Below, one piece after another: positions 54,553 to 63,653 of a DNA stretch of 64,000 nucleotides. The stretch is from Bacteroidota bacterium (GTDB lineage Bacteria; Bacteroidota; Ignavibacteria; UBA10030; SZUA-254), in the NCBI GenBank assembly GCA_020056225.1, contig JAGVIE010000061.1:1-64000 (forward strand). The letters run 5' to 3'. The notes beneath the pieces were generated by a model. That model did no database searches. It worked only from the letters and a program-made list of their open reading frames with translations, and had not been told where the DNA came from. Both the position numbers and the translations under genes were made by a program. Every line of letters begins with the position of its first letter. Positions within the stretch are counted from its first letter, which is position 1.

Positions 54553-55071
54553 ATGAAAGAAAGAGCTCAGACAATAAAGACCCGGGTACAATACGATGAT
54601 CCACTCGAAGTGTTGAGCAGAGAACATGATTACGGGTCGGAATATCTCGATAAACTGCACGAGGCGGTGGGATCCATACAGAAAAATGGATTTTCCGTAC
54701 AGGCATTCTTGCAGATAACGGATTCGACACAATATATTGCCGGCAAGATGCGGCAACATAATATTATTGAAGAGCGTTATCTTTTTTCGAAGTTGGATAG
54801 GCACGTATTTGAATCACCGAATGCAATTCGGCATGAACGGCGTGAGATGTGGCAGGCTTTCAATGAACTGATGATGTCGGTTAAGGATGTCGAGGAAGGA
54901 CGTATTCACGGAACAACCATACGTGAATTGATTCATTCGGCTGAGATGGTTGTCGAGCGATTTCGAAATCAAATAGAAAAAGAAAACACTATAATCTTCC
55001 CGATGGTGAAACGTATTTTTACCCCGGATGAATACGCATTGCTGACACAAGAAATTGCGTTAGCTTTGTAA
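54553..55071 (+). CDS. hemerythrin-like domain protein
   Basis: The 172-residue all-helical protein has the HHE pattern: 'LSREHDYGSEYLDKLHEAV', 'MRQHNIIEERYLFSKLDRH', 'IHSAEMVVERF', and 'IEKENTIIFPMVKRIF', giving His and Glu residues for a di-iron site. It may sense or carry oxygen or NO or donate iron. No TM or DNA-binding domain is seen. The 205 bases before it contain imperfect hairpins but no clear promoter; it ends 46 bases before the RAM-domain gene. Confidence 0.8.
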   Translation: MKERAQTIKTRVQYDDPLEVLSREHDYGSEYLDKLHEAVGSIQKNGFSVQAFLQITDSTQYIAGKMRQHNIIEERYLFSKLDRHVFESPNAIRHERREMWQAFNELMMSVKDVEEGRIHGTTIRELIHSAEMVVERFRNQIEKENTIIFPMVKRIFTPDEYALLTQEIALAL

Positions 55072-55117
55072 TTCCCGGAAAACATTTAATAATTACAAGT
55101 GAAGTAAGGAACGTTGC

Positions 55118-55615
55118 ATGAGCGTTGGAACATATGTGCTGGCTCGTTTTTCAGACACCGAAAAACTTCTGCCTGCCATTGAAAAATTAAAAACTTGTGA
55201 ACATGTCCGGCGCTGGAATGCCGTCGAAGGGCATGTTCATCTGATCATCAAAACCAAAACATCTTCTGCGTCATTACCCGATACGATCAAAAAATTAGAC
55301 GGTCTTTCGGAAATATTAAGCTACGATATACTTTCTGATGGTCAAGGGGAAGATAAAGATTTTGATTCGAAGTATTGCTATTCTTACGTTTTCATCGAAT
55401 GTGAATCGGCAAAAACCGAAAAGATAATAAATTCACTTCAAACTGAAGACGGTATTCTTTTCGCTTCATCGGTGCGAGGCGGTTGCGACATCGTTGCGCT
55501 TGTTAGGGGTGATACGTTCTCCGCCATTGATCGTATCGTGAATGAGAAGATTAGCATCCTTGATGGAATACTCAGGATGAAAACAGATCGAGTTATCGAT
55601 CTTAAGCAAATTTAA
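55118..55615 (+). CDS. stand-alone tandem RAM (Lrp/AsnC effector) domain protein
   Basis: The 165-residue protein seems to contain two Lrp/AsnC-type ligand-binding (RAM) modules (about residues 1-80 and 85-165); the second is the clearer, with 'SYVFIECESAKTEKI' and 'VRGGCDIVALVRGDTFSAI'. The helix-turn-helix half of Lrp is missing, so it probably binds a small molecule or partner rather than DNA. It starts an operon with NuoE-, NuoF- and NuoG-like genes and Buk/Ptb; the NuoE-like gene starts ten bases after it. A role as amino acid sensor for this branch is a hypothesis. Confidence 0.65.
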   Translation: MSVGTYVLARFSDTEKLLPAIEKLKTCEHVRRWNAVEGHVHLIIKTKTSSASLPDTIKKLDGLSEILSYDILSDGQGEDKDFDSKYCYSYVFIECESAKTEKIINSLQTEDGILFASSVRGGCDIVALVRGDTFSAIDRIVNEKISILDGILRMKTDRVIDLKQI

Positions 55616-55625
55616 TGAGGATAAA

Positions 55626-56129
55626 ATGAGCGCATCTGCAGATGAATTCAAACCATTCAACGTCGATTTGTGGAAGTACGATGGGCACGACGGTGCTTTG
55701 ATACCGCTTCTTCAATCTGCTCAGGATACTTACGGCTACGTCTCCGAAAAGGCAATAGATTACATAAGTCATGTAACCGGTATAGCAGCGGCAGATATTT
55801 ACGGTGTGGTTACATTCTATGCGCAGTTCCGCACTAAACCGCTCGGGAAAAACGTTATCAAAATATGCAACGGCACGGCATGCCATGTGAACGGCGCTAA
55901 GTCTGTTTACGATGTGGTTCAGGATGAGTTAAACCTGAATTACGATGAGACTACAGAAGATGGAAATTTCAGTTTGCTGTCTGTTGCTTGCATCGGTTGT
56001 TGTTCGCTCGCCCCGGTAATGACGATCGGTGGAGAGACATACGGCCGGCTGGAGTCGAACAAGTTGAGAAAAATCCTGCGCGAGCAGAAAAAACACGCGC
56101 GAGAAACCGCGAAACAAACAGAAACCTGA
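55626..56129 (+). CDS. NuoE-like [2Fe-2S] thioredoxin-fold subunit
   Basis: 24-kDa-type subunit, 167 residues, of NADH-oxidising modules. Cysteine ligands are in 'KICNGTACHVNGAKSV' (Cys-x4-Cys) and 'VACIGCCSLAPVMTIG' (Cys-x3-Cys). The N-terminal helix bundle 'IPLLQSAQDTYGYVSEKAID' is typical. Together with the next two genes it forms the electron-input part of a Nuo-, Hyd- or Fdh-type complex. GAGG lies six bases before the ATG. Confidence 0.9.
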   Translation: MSASADEFKPFNVDLWKYDGHDGALIPLLQSAQDTYGYVSEKAIDYISHVTGIAAADIYGVVTFYAQFRTKPLGKNVIKICNGTACHVNGAKSVYDVVQDELNLNYDETTEDGNFSLLSVACIGCCSLAPVMTIGGETYGRLESNKLRKILREQKKHARETAKQTET

Positions 56130-56139
56130 GGAATCAATC

Positions 56140-57897
56140 ATGAAAACTGTAACAATCGGTCTCGGTACATGCGGTATTTCTGCGGGCGGTGAAAAAGTTT
56201 ATAAAGCGTTTCTCGATGAATTGAAGGATCGCCCCAATTCATTCCTTCTTAAAGAAACAGGATGCGTGGGGATGTGTTATCGTGAAGTGCTCGTTGAAGT
56301 TTTTGATGCAGGTGGAAAAGCGCACGTTTATGGAGATGTCACTCCGGATAAAGTTGGAAAAATCGTTGAGGAAGATATACTCAGCGATCGAACTATAGAC
56401 GATTGGCTCGTTAGCGGTGATGGCAGAGAAAAAGGATTTTATGAGAATCAAGTTCGCATCGTCTTAAGAAATTGCGGTAAGATCGATCCGGGTTTAATAG
56501 AAGAATATATAAACTGCGGCGGTTACACGGCTATCCAAAAGGTTTTTAAATCGGTGACTCCCGAAAAAGTAATTGATGAAATTATTGTTTCAGGTTTGAG
56601 GGGCAGAGGCGGCGGCGGTTTTCCGACCGGGACAAAATGGAAATTTACACGAGCCGCAACAGGCACGAAAAAATATGTTATATGCAATGCCGATGAAGGC
56701 GATCCGGGGGCGTTCATGGACCGCTCGGTTCTTGAAAGCGATCCTCATTCCGTTCTCGAGGGGATGATCATTGCCGCTTATGCGATTGGTGCGAGTGACG
56801 GTTACATTTATGTGCGCGCCGAGTATCCCAAGGCAGTAGCACGTTTGCGTCAGGCAATCGTCCAGGCACGGAAAAAAGGATACCTCGGTGAAAATATTCT
56901 CGGTTCAGGTTTTTCATTCGACATAAAAATTAAAGAAGGCGCCGGCGCGTTCGTGTGCGGCGAAGAGACTGCCCTTATTGCATCTATAGAAGGACGCCGC
57001 GGTATGCCGCGTTTCCGTCCGCCTTTCCCGGCAAATTCCGGCTTGTGGGGAAAACCGACAAACATTAACAATGTTGAAACATTTGCCAATATTCCGTGGA
57101 TTATACTAAATGGCGGTGCGGCGTTTGCCGCTTACGGAACCGCCGACAGCAAAGGAACCAAAGTATTCGCCATGGCAGGAAAAGTGAAACGCACCGGGCT
57201 TGTTGAAGTCCCGATGGGAATCACTATCAACTCTATCATCTTTGATGTTTGCGGCGGTATTGTCAACGATAAAAAATTCAAGGCTGTACAAATGGGCGGA
57301 CCATCAGGCGGGTGTATTCCTGCTTCTATGTGCGAACTCCCGATCGATTATCAGCAGATAAACAAAACCGGCGCGATCATGGGTTCCGGTGGTTTGATTG
57401 TGATGGATGAAACCACATGCATGGTCGATGTGGCAAAATTCTTCCTGGGTTTTACGCAAGCTGAATCGTGCGGCAAATGTACCTTCTGTAGAATCGGTAC
57501 AAAACGGATGCTCGAAATTCTTGAACGCATCACAGAAGGCAAAGGTACGATGGCTGATCTTGAAAATCTTCAGGAGCTAAGCGAACAAGTTAGGTCAGCA
57601 TCACTCTGCGGACTCGGGCAAACGGCGCCCAATCCTGTTCTCACCACGCTGAAATATTTCCGTGAAGAATATGTTGCGCATATTCAGGAAAAAAAATGTC
57701 CGGCGCACGTATGCGCTGCGATTCTCGTCTATACGATCAACGAGAAATGTACCGGTTGTACCGTATGTGCGAAAGCCTGTCCAACCGAGGCGATCACGGG
57801 AGAGCGAAAAGAAATTCATCTAATCGATCAAGATAAATGCATCAAGTGCGGTAAGTGCTTCACCGTCTGCCGTTTCGATGCGGTACTGAAAAATTGA
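56140..57897 (+). CDS. NuoF-like NADH:FMN subunit with extra ferredoxin domains
   Basis: The 585-residue protein combines an N-terminal thioredoxin-like [2Fe-2S] domain (about 1-85), the NADH/FMN domain ('GLRGRGGGGFPTGTKW', 'NADEGDPGAFMDRSVLE'), the N3 [4Fe-4S] site 'ESCGKCTFCRIGTKRML' (about 448-463) and a C-terminal 2x[4Fe-4S] ferredoxin ('CTGCTVCAKACPTEA', 'CIKCGKCFTVCRFDA'). Complex I NuoF (about 440 residues) lacks the two end domains; they are typical of HydB/HndC-type subunits from electron-bifurcating enzymes. Eleven bases separate it from the NuoE-like gene and nine from the NuoG-like gene. Confidence 0.92.
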   Translation: MKTVTIGLGTCGISAGGEKVYKAFLDELKDRPNSFLLKETGCVGMCYREVLVEVFDAGGKAHVYGDVTPDKVGKIVEEDILSDRTIDDWLVSGDGREKGFYENQVRIVLRNCGKIDPGLIEEYINCGGYTAIQKVFKSVTPEKVIDEIIVSGLRGRGGGGFPTGTKWKFTRAATGTKKYVICNADEGDPGAFMDRSVLESDPHSVLEGMIIAAYAIGASDGYIYVRAEYPKAVARLRQAIVQARKKGYLGENILGSGFSFDIKIKEGAGAFVCGEETALIASIEGRRGMPRFRPPFPANSGLWGKPTNINNVETFANIPWIILNGGAAFAAYGTADSKGTKVFAMAGKVKRTGLVEVPMGITINSIIFDVCGGIVNDKKFKAVQMGGPSGGCIPASMCELPIDYQQINKTGAIMGSGGLIVMDETTCMVDVAKFFLGFTQAESCGKCTFCRIGTKRMLEILERITEGKGTMADLENLQELSEQVRSASLCGLGQTAPNPVLTTLKYFREEYVAHIQEKKCPAHVCAAILVYTINEKCTGCTVCAKACPTEAITGERKEIHLIDQDKCIKCGKCFTVCRFDAVLKN

Positions 57898-57905
57898 GGC
57901 GCTGA

Positions 57906-60900
57906 ATGATAACTCTTACTATCAACGGACAAAAAATACCGGCATCTCCGGATAAAACTATCCTGCAGGTCTGCCGCGAGCAGAAGATCGATAACATCCC
58001 AACACTTTGTTATGACGATAAACTACCGCCGTTTGGATCGTGTTTTTTATGCGTCGTAGAATTGGATGGTCAAAGCAGATTATTTCCATCATGTTCCACG
58101 AAGGTTGCGGAAGGGATGAATATCAAAACACGCTCTGAACGAGTTGTTCGGGCAAGGAAAACCTGTTTGGAACTTCTTCTATCCGATCATTACGCCGATT
58201 GTTTTGGACCATGCAGACTAAACTGTCCTGCCGATGTCGATATTCAGGGATATATGTCGTTGATACACCTTGGTAAATTCAAGGAAGCAGTCGCACTCAT
58301 CAAGGAAAAAAATCCTCTGCCTTCGGTATGCGGCCGCGTATGTACGCGTAAGTGTGAGATCAATTGCCGCCGTACATTAGTTGACCAGCCGGTTGGTATT
58401 GATTTTCTAAAACGTTATGTCGCAGATCAGGATATGATCGGCGAGATGTGGAAACCGGAAGTGAAACCACCGACAGGCGAACCTATTGCCATCATTGGCG
58501 GCGGTCCCGCTGGTTTGACATGCGCATATTATTTAGTGATTGAGGGTTATCGTCCGACGATATTCGAAGCGCTTCCAGAACTCGGCGGAATGCTTCGGTA
58601 CGGCATTCCTGAATATCGACTTCCAAAGGATGTGTTAGACAAAGAAATCGGTTGGATTACCGACCTCGGTGTGGAAGTTCACCTCAATAAAGTTCTTGGG
58701 AAAGATTTTAAGATCGATGATCTATTCGATCAGGGATTTAAATCGGTCTTCATCGGTTTGGGTGCGCAGGTTGGAAAACCGATGCAAGTCGAGAATGAAG
58801 ATGTCGATGGCGTATTAAGCGGTGTTGATTTCCTTAGACAGGTAGAGATGAAAACAAATCCTCCGGTGAAAGGTCGTGTTGTAGTGGTGGGTGGCGGCAA
58901 CACTGCTATTGATGCCGCAAGAACATCGCTTCGTCTCGGTGCCGATGAAGTTATTCTGCTCTATCGCCGGACAAGAAATGAAATGCCTGCCAACATGATT
59001 GAGATCGAAGCTGCTGAACATGAAGGGGTGAAAATGGAATTTCTTGCCGCACCTGTCCGCGTTAATGTTGAACACGATAGAATGTCTTCGATTGAATGCA
59101 TCCGTATGGAGCTTGGTGAACCCGATTCGAGCGGAAGACGCAAACCTGTTCCTCAAAAAGGTTCGGAATATACATTGAAGTGTGATTGGGTGATTTCGGC
59201 AATAGGTCAGGAAGCTGATCTTACCGGTGTTGATAAAATTAAAGTTACTAAATGGAAAACAATTGAAGCCAAGCCGGGAACATTCGATGTCGATAGAACC
59301 GGTGTCTTCGCCGGAGGTGATGTTGTTACAGGTCCTGCCGATGCAATAGATGCGATTGCGGCAGGAAGAATGGCTGCACGCGCAATTGATAAATATATTA
59401 AAACTGGAATTGTGGAGCCGCTTCTCTCCCGGTTTGAAAGCCGCAGGGATAATTTTCACACGCTTACCCAAAACGATTTCCCGCAGATTGAAAAATCTGA
59501 ACGCCACACTCCGGAAGAGCTTTCGGCTTCGGAACGAATTCGGACTTTTCAGGAAGTTGAACTCAGCTACGATGATGAGACGGCGCGGGAAGAAGCGTTG
59601 CGCTGTGCTGAATGCGGCTGTGATGTCGGGTTGACTTGTATCCTCCAGGATTACTGTACTGAGTACGGTGTAGAGCAAAAGAGGTTCGTCGGTGCCTTCA
59701 ATCGTTATAAAGTAGATACACGGCATCCTTTTATTAAGATTGATTCAAATAAATGTATTCGTTGTGGAAGATGCGTCAATACTTGTTCCGAGATTCTTAA
59801 CGTATCAGCTCTTGGATTCGTCAACAGAGGTTTCCGAACGATTATAAAACCCGCGCTAGAAAAATCACTTCAGGAAACCAATTGTGTGTCGTGTGGGAAC
59901 TGCATCGATGTTTGCCCAACCGGAGCGCTTGTAGAGAAGATGCCGTTTCGTCGTTCCGGTCCATGGAAGATGGAATCGTATAATAATGTTTGCAATTACT
60001 GTGGGGTTGGGTGCAACATTACATTGAAAGTTAAAACACCCGATCTCTTTTTTGTAGCAGGAGCTTCACCTGAACTCGGACCCAATCACGGTGAATTGTG
60101 CGTGAAGGGTAGATTTGGATACGAGCATTATCTCGATGGGAGCCGGCATACTAGACCAATGATTCGGAAAGGCGGGTCGCTGGTTACCGCAACCTGGGAA
60201 GAGGCATTGGAAGCCGTTCGGAATGGACTCAACAGAATTATTATGGAACATGGCAATGACGCGATAATGGTTGCCGCATCTCCAAAATTAACTAACGAAG
60301 AGTTGTATCTTGCCGGTAGAGTTGCTCGTGCCGCTTTGAAGACCAACAATCTTACTTCATTCCATCGAATGGTGAATGAAGGGGACTATCACGCACTGGA
60401 CGATATGCTCGGAGGTACATACCCGACTGTTGAACTGGATGATGTCCTGAATGCCGATTTGTATCTTATCTTCGGCTCAAATCCTACATCAGAAAATCCC
60501 GTTATCGGCTGGAAAATTAATCGCAGAATACGGCATGGCGCTAATGCGATTGTTATTAACTCTGCCGAAATTGAAATAGCGAAACACGCCAGTGTTTGGG
60601 CTGATCCCCGCAGAGGAACTGCCACCGTTCTGATGAACGGCATTATTGCCGAGCTTATCCGCCGCGGAAAAACCGATCAGAAATTCATCAACAAACGGAC
60701 TGATAATTTTATTCAACTGAAAGAAAATCTGATTAAATATGATCTTCCTGAAGTTTCATCCATTACCGGTGTGTCCGTTGCTTCTATTGAAAAAATTGTT
60801 GAGCTTCTCTCGAATACAAATCAAAATATTGTTGCCGTATATAATATTGAAAGCAGGATAGATCGTTCAATGAACGATTTGAGATCTCTGGCTACGCTCC

Positions 60901-61631
60901 TTCTCTCGATTGGCAAACTCGGAGTTAATGGCTCCGGGATTGCGATTCTATCAGGTCAATGTAATAATACCGGAATGCAGCTTGCCGGATTCGATAGTAA
61001 GCTTGTGCCGGGCGGATGTGCGATTTCAGATAAAAAACTTGTCGGGGAAATTTCCCGGTTATGGCAAGCAGATCTTGAACAAATATTGAATGGATCCGGT
61101 TTAAATCTTGCCAGAAAAATCCGGGAAGATAAAATAAGGGCGGCGGTTATTCTCGGAGAGAATCCTTTGGCAGCCCCCGAATATAATGCGTTTGTAAATA
61201 ATCTTGAATTCAGAGTTGTTGCAGATATGTTCCTGACGGAAACGGCAATGGCGGCGGATGTCTTTCTACCGCTCTCCGCTTATCTTGAAACTGGCGGTCA
61301 TCTTACAACCTGGTACGGTGCGAAACAAAAAACCAACCCGATTGGTCCGCCATTGAATGGATTTACGACTACCGATATTCTGAAAAAACTTGCCGGATTG
61401 ATGGCACATCAGATTAAATACAATTCTATTGATGATATTACAACAGAACTCGATTCTCTGATTCAAAATCATGGTTGGCGGACATCTTGCAATAACACAT
61501 TTCTAACGAACGATGGTAAAGCCCATTTCAGTGTGTACACAGATCAAATTGTCACGACAAATCCTGTTTCACCAACAGTGTTGGCTATCGATGCGAAGAT
61601 GAAATCTCGTTTGAAATCAATCAAATCATAA
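57906..61631 (+). CDS. GltD-NuoG-like fusion: NAD(P)H:FAD oxidoreductase with molybdopterin-type domain
   Basis: A 1241-residue multidomain subunit. An N-terminal plant-type [2Fe-2S] domain (Cys35, 46, 49, 63) is followed by a GltD/NfnL-like part (about 95-510): 'SDHYADCFGPCRLNCPADV' and 'CGRVCTRKCEINCRR' cluster sites, FAD motif 'IAIIGGGPAGLTCAYYLV', NAD(P)H motif 'VVVVGGGNTAIDAARTSLRL' with a downstream YRRTRNEMPA, and 'GVFAGGDVVTGPADAIDAIA'. Next come two [4Fe-4S] motifs ('CIRCGRCVNTCSEIL', 'CVSCGNCIDVCPTGA'), and a molybdopterin-oxidoreductase domain (about 690-1241) with 'CNYCGVGCNITL'. The metal-ligand Cys/Sec of formate dehydrogenase is missing: the loop reads 'SFHRMVNEGDYH', so an active formate dehydrogenase is unlikely and NuoG-like use is favoured. 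Confidence 0.88.
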   Translation: MITLTINGQKIPASPDKTILQVCREQKIDNIPTLCYDDKLPPFGSCFLCVVELDGQSRLFPSCSTKVAEGMNIKTRSERVVRARKTCLELLLSDHYADCFGPCRLNCPADVDIQGYMSLIHLGKFKEAVALIKEKNPLPSVCGRVCTRKCEINCRRTLVDQPVGIDFLKRYVADQDMIGEMWKPEVKPPTGEPIAIIGGGPAGLTCAYYLVIEGYRPTIFEALPELGGMLRYGIPEYRLPKDVLDKEIGWITDLGVEVHLNKVLGKDFKIDDLFDQGFKSVFIGLGAQVGKPMQVENEDVDGVLSGVDFLRQVEMKTNPPVKGRVVVVGGGNTAIDAARTSLRLGADEVILLYRRTRNEMPANMIEIEAAEHEGVKMEFLAAPVRVNVEHDRMSSIECIRMELGEPDSSGRRKPVPQKGSEYTLKCDWVISAIGQEADLTGVDKIKVTKWKTIEAKPGTFDVDRTGVFAGGDVVTGPADAIDAIAAGRMAARAIDKYIKTGIVEPLLSRFESRRDNFHTLTQNDFPQIEKSERHTPEELSASERIRTFQEVELSYDDETAREEALRCAECGCDVGLTCILQDYCTEYGVEQKRFVGAFNRYKVDTRHPFIKIDSNKCIRCGRCVNTCSEILNVSALGFVNRGFRTIIKPALEKSLQETNCVSCGNCIDVCPTGALVEKMPFRRSGPWKMESYNNVCNYCGVGCNITLKVKTPDLFFVAGASPELGPNHGELCVKGRFGYEHYLDGSRHTRPMIRKGGSLVTATWEEALEAVRNGLNRIIMEHGNDAIMVAASPKLTNEELYLAGRVARAALKTNNLTSFHRMVNEGDYHALDDMLGGTYPTVELDDVLNADLYLIFGSNPTSENPVIGWKINRRIRHGANAIVINSAEIEIAKHASVWADPRRGTATVLMNGIIAELIRRGKTDQKFINKRTDNFIQLKENLIKYDLPEVSSITGVSVASIEKIVELLSNTNQNIVAVYNIESRIDRSMNDLRSLATLLLSIGKLGVNGSGIAILSGQCNNTGMQLAGFDSKLVPGGCAISDKKLVGEISRLWQADLEQILNGSGLNLARKIREDKIRAAVILGENPLAAPEYNAFVNNLEFRVVADMFLTETAMAADVFLPLSAYLETGGHLTTWYGAKQKTNPIGPPLNGFTTTDILKKLAGLMAHQIKYNSIDDITTELDSLIQNHGWRTSCNNTFLTNDGKAHFSVYTDQIVTTNPVSPTVLAIDAKMKSRLKSIKS

Positions 61632-62693
61632 ATGGAAAAAGCACATACAATATTAATTATCAATCCGGGTTCCACATCGACAAAAATCGCAATCTGCATT
61701 GGCGGTAATATTTCCGACGCTGAAATTATACCTCATGCGGCTTCCGACCTTAAACAATTTGCAGGTATCTGGGGACAATTTCCTTACAGAATTAAACTTT
61801 GTCAGGAGTGGGCGGGAAAACGGTTAACAGAATGTTCGGCTGTTGTTGCGATGGGCGGATTGCTTCGTCCGCTTCAAGGAGGTACATATCTTGTTAATGA
61901 TCGGATGTTGAAAGATGCGCGTGCTAATTTACAGGGTGAGCATGCTTCGAATCTTGGCTGTGCGCTTGCTTATGAGATCGCATCTAAATACAATTGCCCG
62001 GCTTATGTTGTCGATCCTGTTTCTGTCGATGAATTTGAGCCTTTGGCATTTTATTCAGGACATCCGAAAATCAAACGTAAATGTCTTTCTCATGCCCTGA
62101 ACATACATGCGGCTGCACGGCGTGGTGCGGAAGAATTGAAAATACCTCTTCCTCAGTCTTCGATGGTGATCTGTCATCTTGGAGGAGGAATATCGATAGC
62201 TCCGGTTCGTGGGGGGAAAATAATCGACGTAAATGATGCTTCTAGTGATGGACCGTTTTCACCGGAACGAACCGGCGGGTTGCCGCTCCAGCAGTTTATT
62301 TCCCTTTGTTTCTCAGGTGACTACACAGAAGATGAAATCCGAAAGTTGGTAATGGGAAAGGGCGGAATGGTTGCTTACCTTGGGACTAACTCCATCCTTG
62401 AAGTTGAACAACGAATCTTGCAGGGTGATGAGACTGCGAAAGAAGTATTTCAGGCGATGGCATACCAAATTTCTAAAGAAATCGGTGCAATGACTACCGT
62501 ACTTAATGGAAAAGTAAATGCGATTGTTCTTACCGGCGGTATCGCAAAATCAAAGATGCTGGTTGGGTGGATAGAGGAACGTGTTCGTTTCATCGCGCCA
62601 ATCCTTGTTTATCCCGGTGAAGATGAAATGCTTTCGCTGGCGCAAGGGGCTTTACGTGTTCTCAAAGGAGAAGAACAACAGAAGGAGTATTGA
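61632..62693 (+). CDS. buk: butyrate kinase (acyl kinase)
   Basis: Makes ATP from acyl-phosphate (butyryl-, isobutyryl- or isovaleryl-phosphate) and ADP. The 353-residue ASKHA-fold protein starts 'ILIINPGSTSTKIAICIG' and carries 'VICHLGGGISIAPVRGGKII' and 'GKVNAIVLTGGIAKSKMLV'. It starts on the base after the stop codon of the fusion gene, so it belongs to the same operon. Branched acyl-phosphates are plausible natural substrates. Confidence 0.93.
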   Translation: MEKAHTILIINPGSTSTKIAICIGGNISDAEIIPHAASDLKQFAGIWGQFPYRIKLCQEWAGKRLTECSAVVAMGGLLRPLQGGTYLVNDRMLKDARANLQGEHASNLGCALAYEIASKYNCPAYVVDPVSVDEFEPLAFYSGHPKIKRKCLSHALNIHAAARRGAEELKIPLPQSSMVICHLGGGISIAPVRGGKIIDVNDASSDGPFSPERTGGLPLQQFISLCFSGDYTEDEIRKLVMGKGGMVAYLGTNSILEVEQRILQGDETAKEVFQAMAYQISKEIGAMTTVLNGKVNAIVLTGGIAKSKMLVGWIEERVRFIAPILVYPGEDEMLSLAQGALRVLKGEEQQKEY

Positions 62694-62696
62694 GCC

Positions 62697-63614
62697 ATGA
62701 TTAAAAATTTTGAAGAATTACTCATAACTGCATCAAGTATTACTGACAAACGTGTCGTTGTCGCTTTTCCGAATAACGAGGAAACTCTTTTAGCTGTAAC
62801 GCAAGCGCTTTCAAAAAGACTTGCTAATTTTATTCTGGTCGGAGACGAGGCAATCATCAGAAAAAAAATTACACTTGATGGCGGCATACCGGCGGGAATA
62901 GAAATAATTAATGAGCCTGTGGTAAACAATGCTTTACATGCATCTATCGATATTATCCGGCAGGGAAGAGGAGACGTTCTTTTAAAAGGCGGCGTTGATA
63001 CCGGTACTCTGATGAAGGTGGTTCTTCATGAGGAATCCGGTTTAAGAACCGGAAGATTGCTTTCGGATGTTTTCATATTCGAATATCCAATTAGAAAAGA
63101 AAATAAACTGATTATGATCACCGATGGAGGATTAACTCTCTCCCCGAATTTGCAAGATAAAGTTGAGTTAATCAATAATGCGGTAGAGGTAGCTCATTCT
63201 TTGGGTAACATGAATCCAAGAGTAGCAGTTCTCTCAGCAACTGAGTTTGTCAATCCCAAACTTCAATCTACAGTCGATGCGGCTGAACTTACCAAAATGA
63301 ATGAAGACGGTCAAATTAAAGGATGCACAGTGTATGGACCGCTTGCCCTCGACAATGCTATTTCTGTTGAAGCTGCCGATGAGAAAGGAATCAAATCGCC
63401 GGTTGCCGGAAATGCCGAAATTCTCGTACTACCGAGCATCGAAGCCGCAAATATATTTGCTAAAGGCACTACCTACTTAGCCGGTTTTAGGCTCGCGCAT
63501 GTAATTGTAGGAGGTAAAATTCCAATTCTCATTCCTTCCCGAGCAGATAAAAGCGATGCAAAGATGCTATCGATTGCACTAGGCGTGATGATGAGTAGTT
63601 TTAATAAGATGTAA
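62697..63614 (+). CDS. ptb: phosphate acyl(butyryl)transferase
   Basis: Converts acyl-CoA and phosphate to acyl-phosphate for the kinase encoded just upstream. The 305-residue protein has the PTA_PTB fold pattern: 'VVAFPNNEETLLAVTQAL', 'VLLKGGVDTGTLMKVVL', 'PLALDNAISVEAADEKGI' and the CoA/phosphate site 'VPNAEILVLPSIEAANI'-like segment (here PVAGNAEILVLPSIEAANIF). Length excludes the long Pta type. It is three bases from buk and the last gene of the operon. Confidence 0.92.
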   Translation: MIKNFEELLITASSITDKRVVVAFPNNEETLLAVTQALSKRLANFILVGDEAIIRKKITLDGGIPAGIEIINEPVVNNALHASIDIIRQGRGDVLLKGGVDTGTLMKVVLHEESGLRTGRLLSDVFIFEYPIRKENKLIMITDGGLTLSPNLQDKVELINNAVEVAHSLGNMNPRVAVLSATEFVNPKLQSTVDAAELTKMNEDGQIKGCTVYGPLALDNAISVEAADEKGIKSPVAGNAEILVLPSIEAANIFAKGTTYLAGFRLAHVIVGGKIPILIPSRADKSDAKMLSIALGVMMSSFNKM

Positions 63615-63653
63615 TAAGATAAGTATTGTTTGCCGTTTTATGTGCAGTTGAGT

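Noticed and set aside
58815-59726. 303-codon open frame on the minus strand
   Set aside because: It lies inside the fusion gene, whose domains are fully recognisable; the product is Phe/Cys/Ser-rich and has the look of an antisense shadow.
57906-61631. Formate dehydrogenase alpha subunit
   Set aside because: The molybdopterin-type domain has no Cys or Sec at the metal-ligand position (loop SFHRMVNEGDYH) and no in-frame TGA is present, so an active formate dehydrogenase is unlikely.
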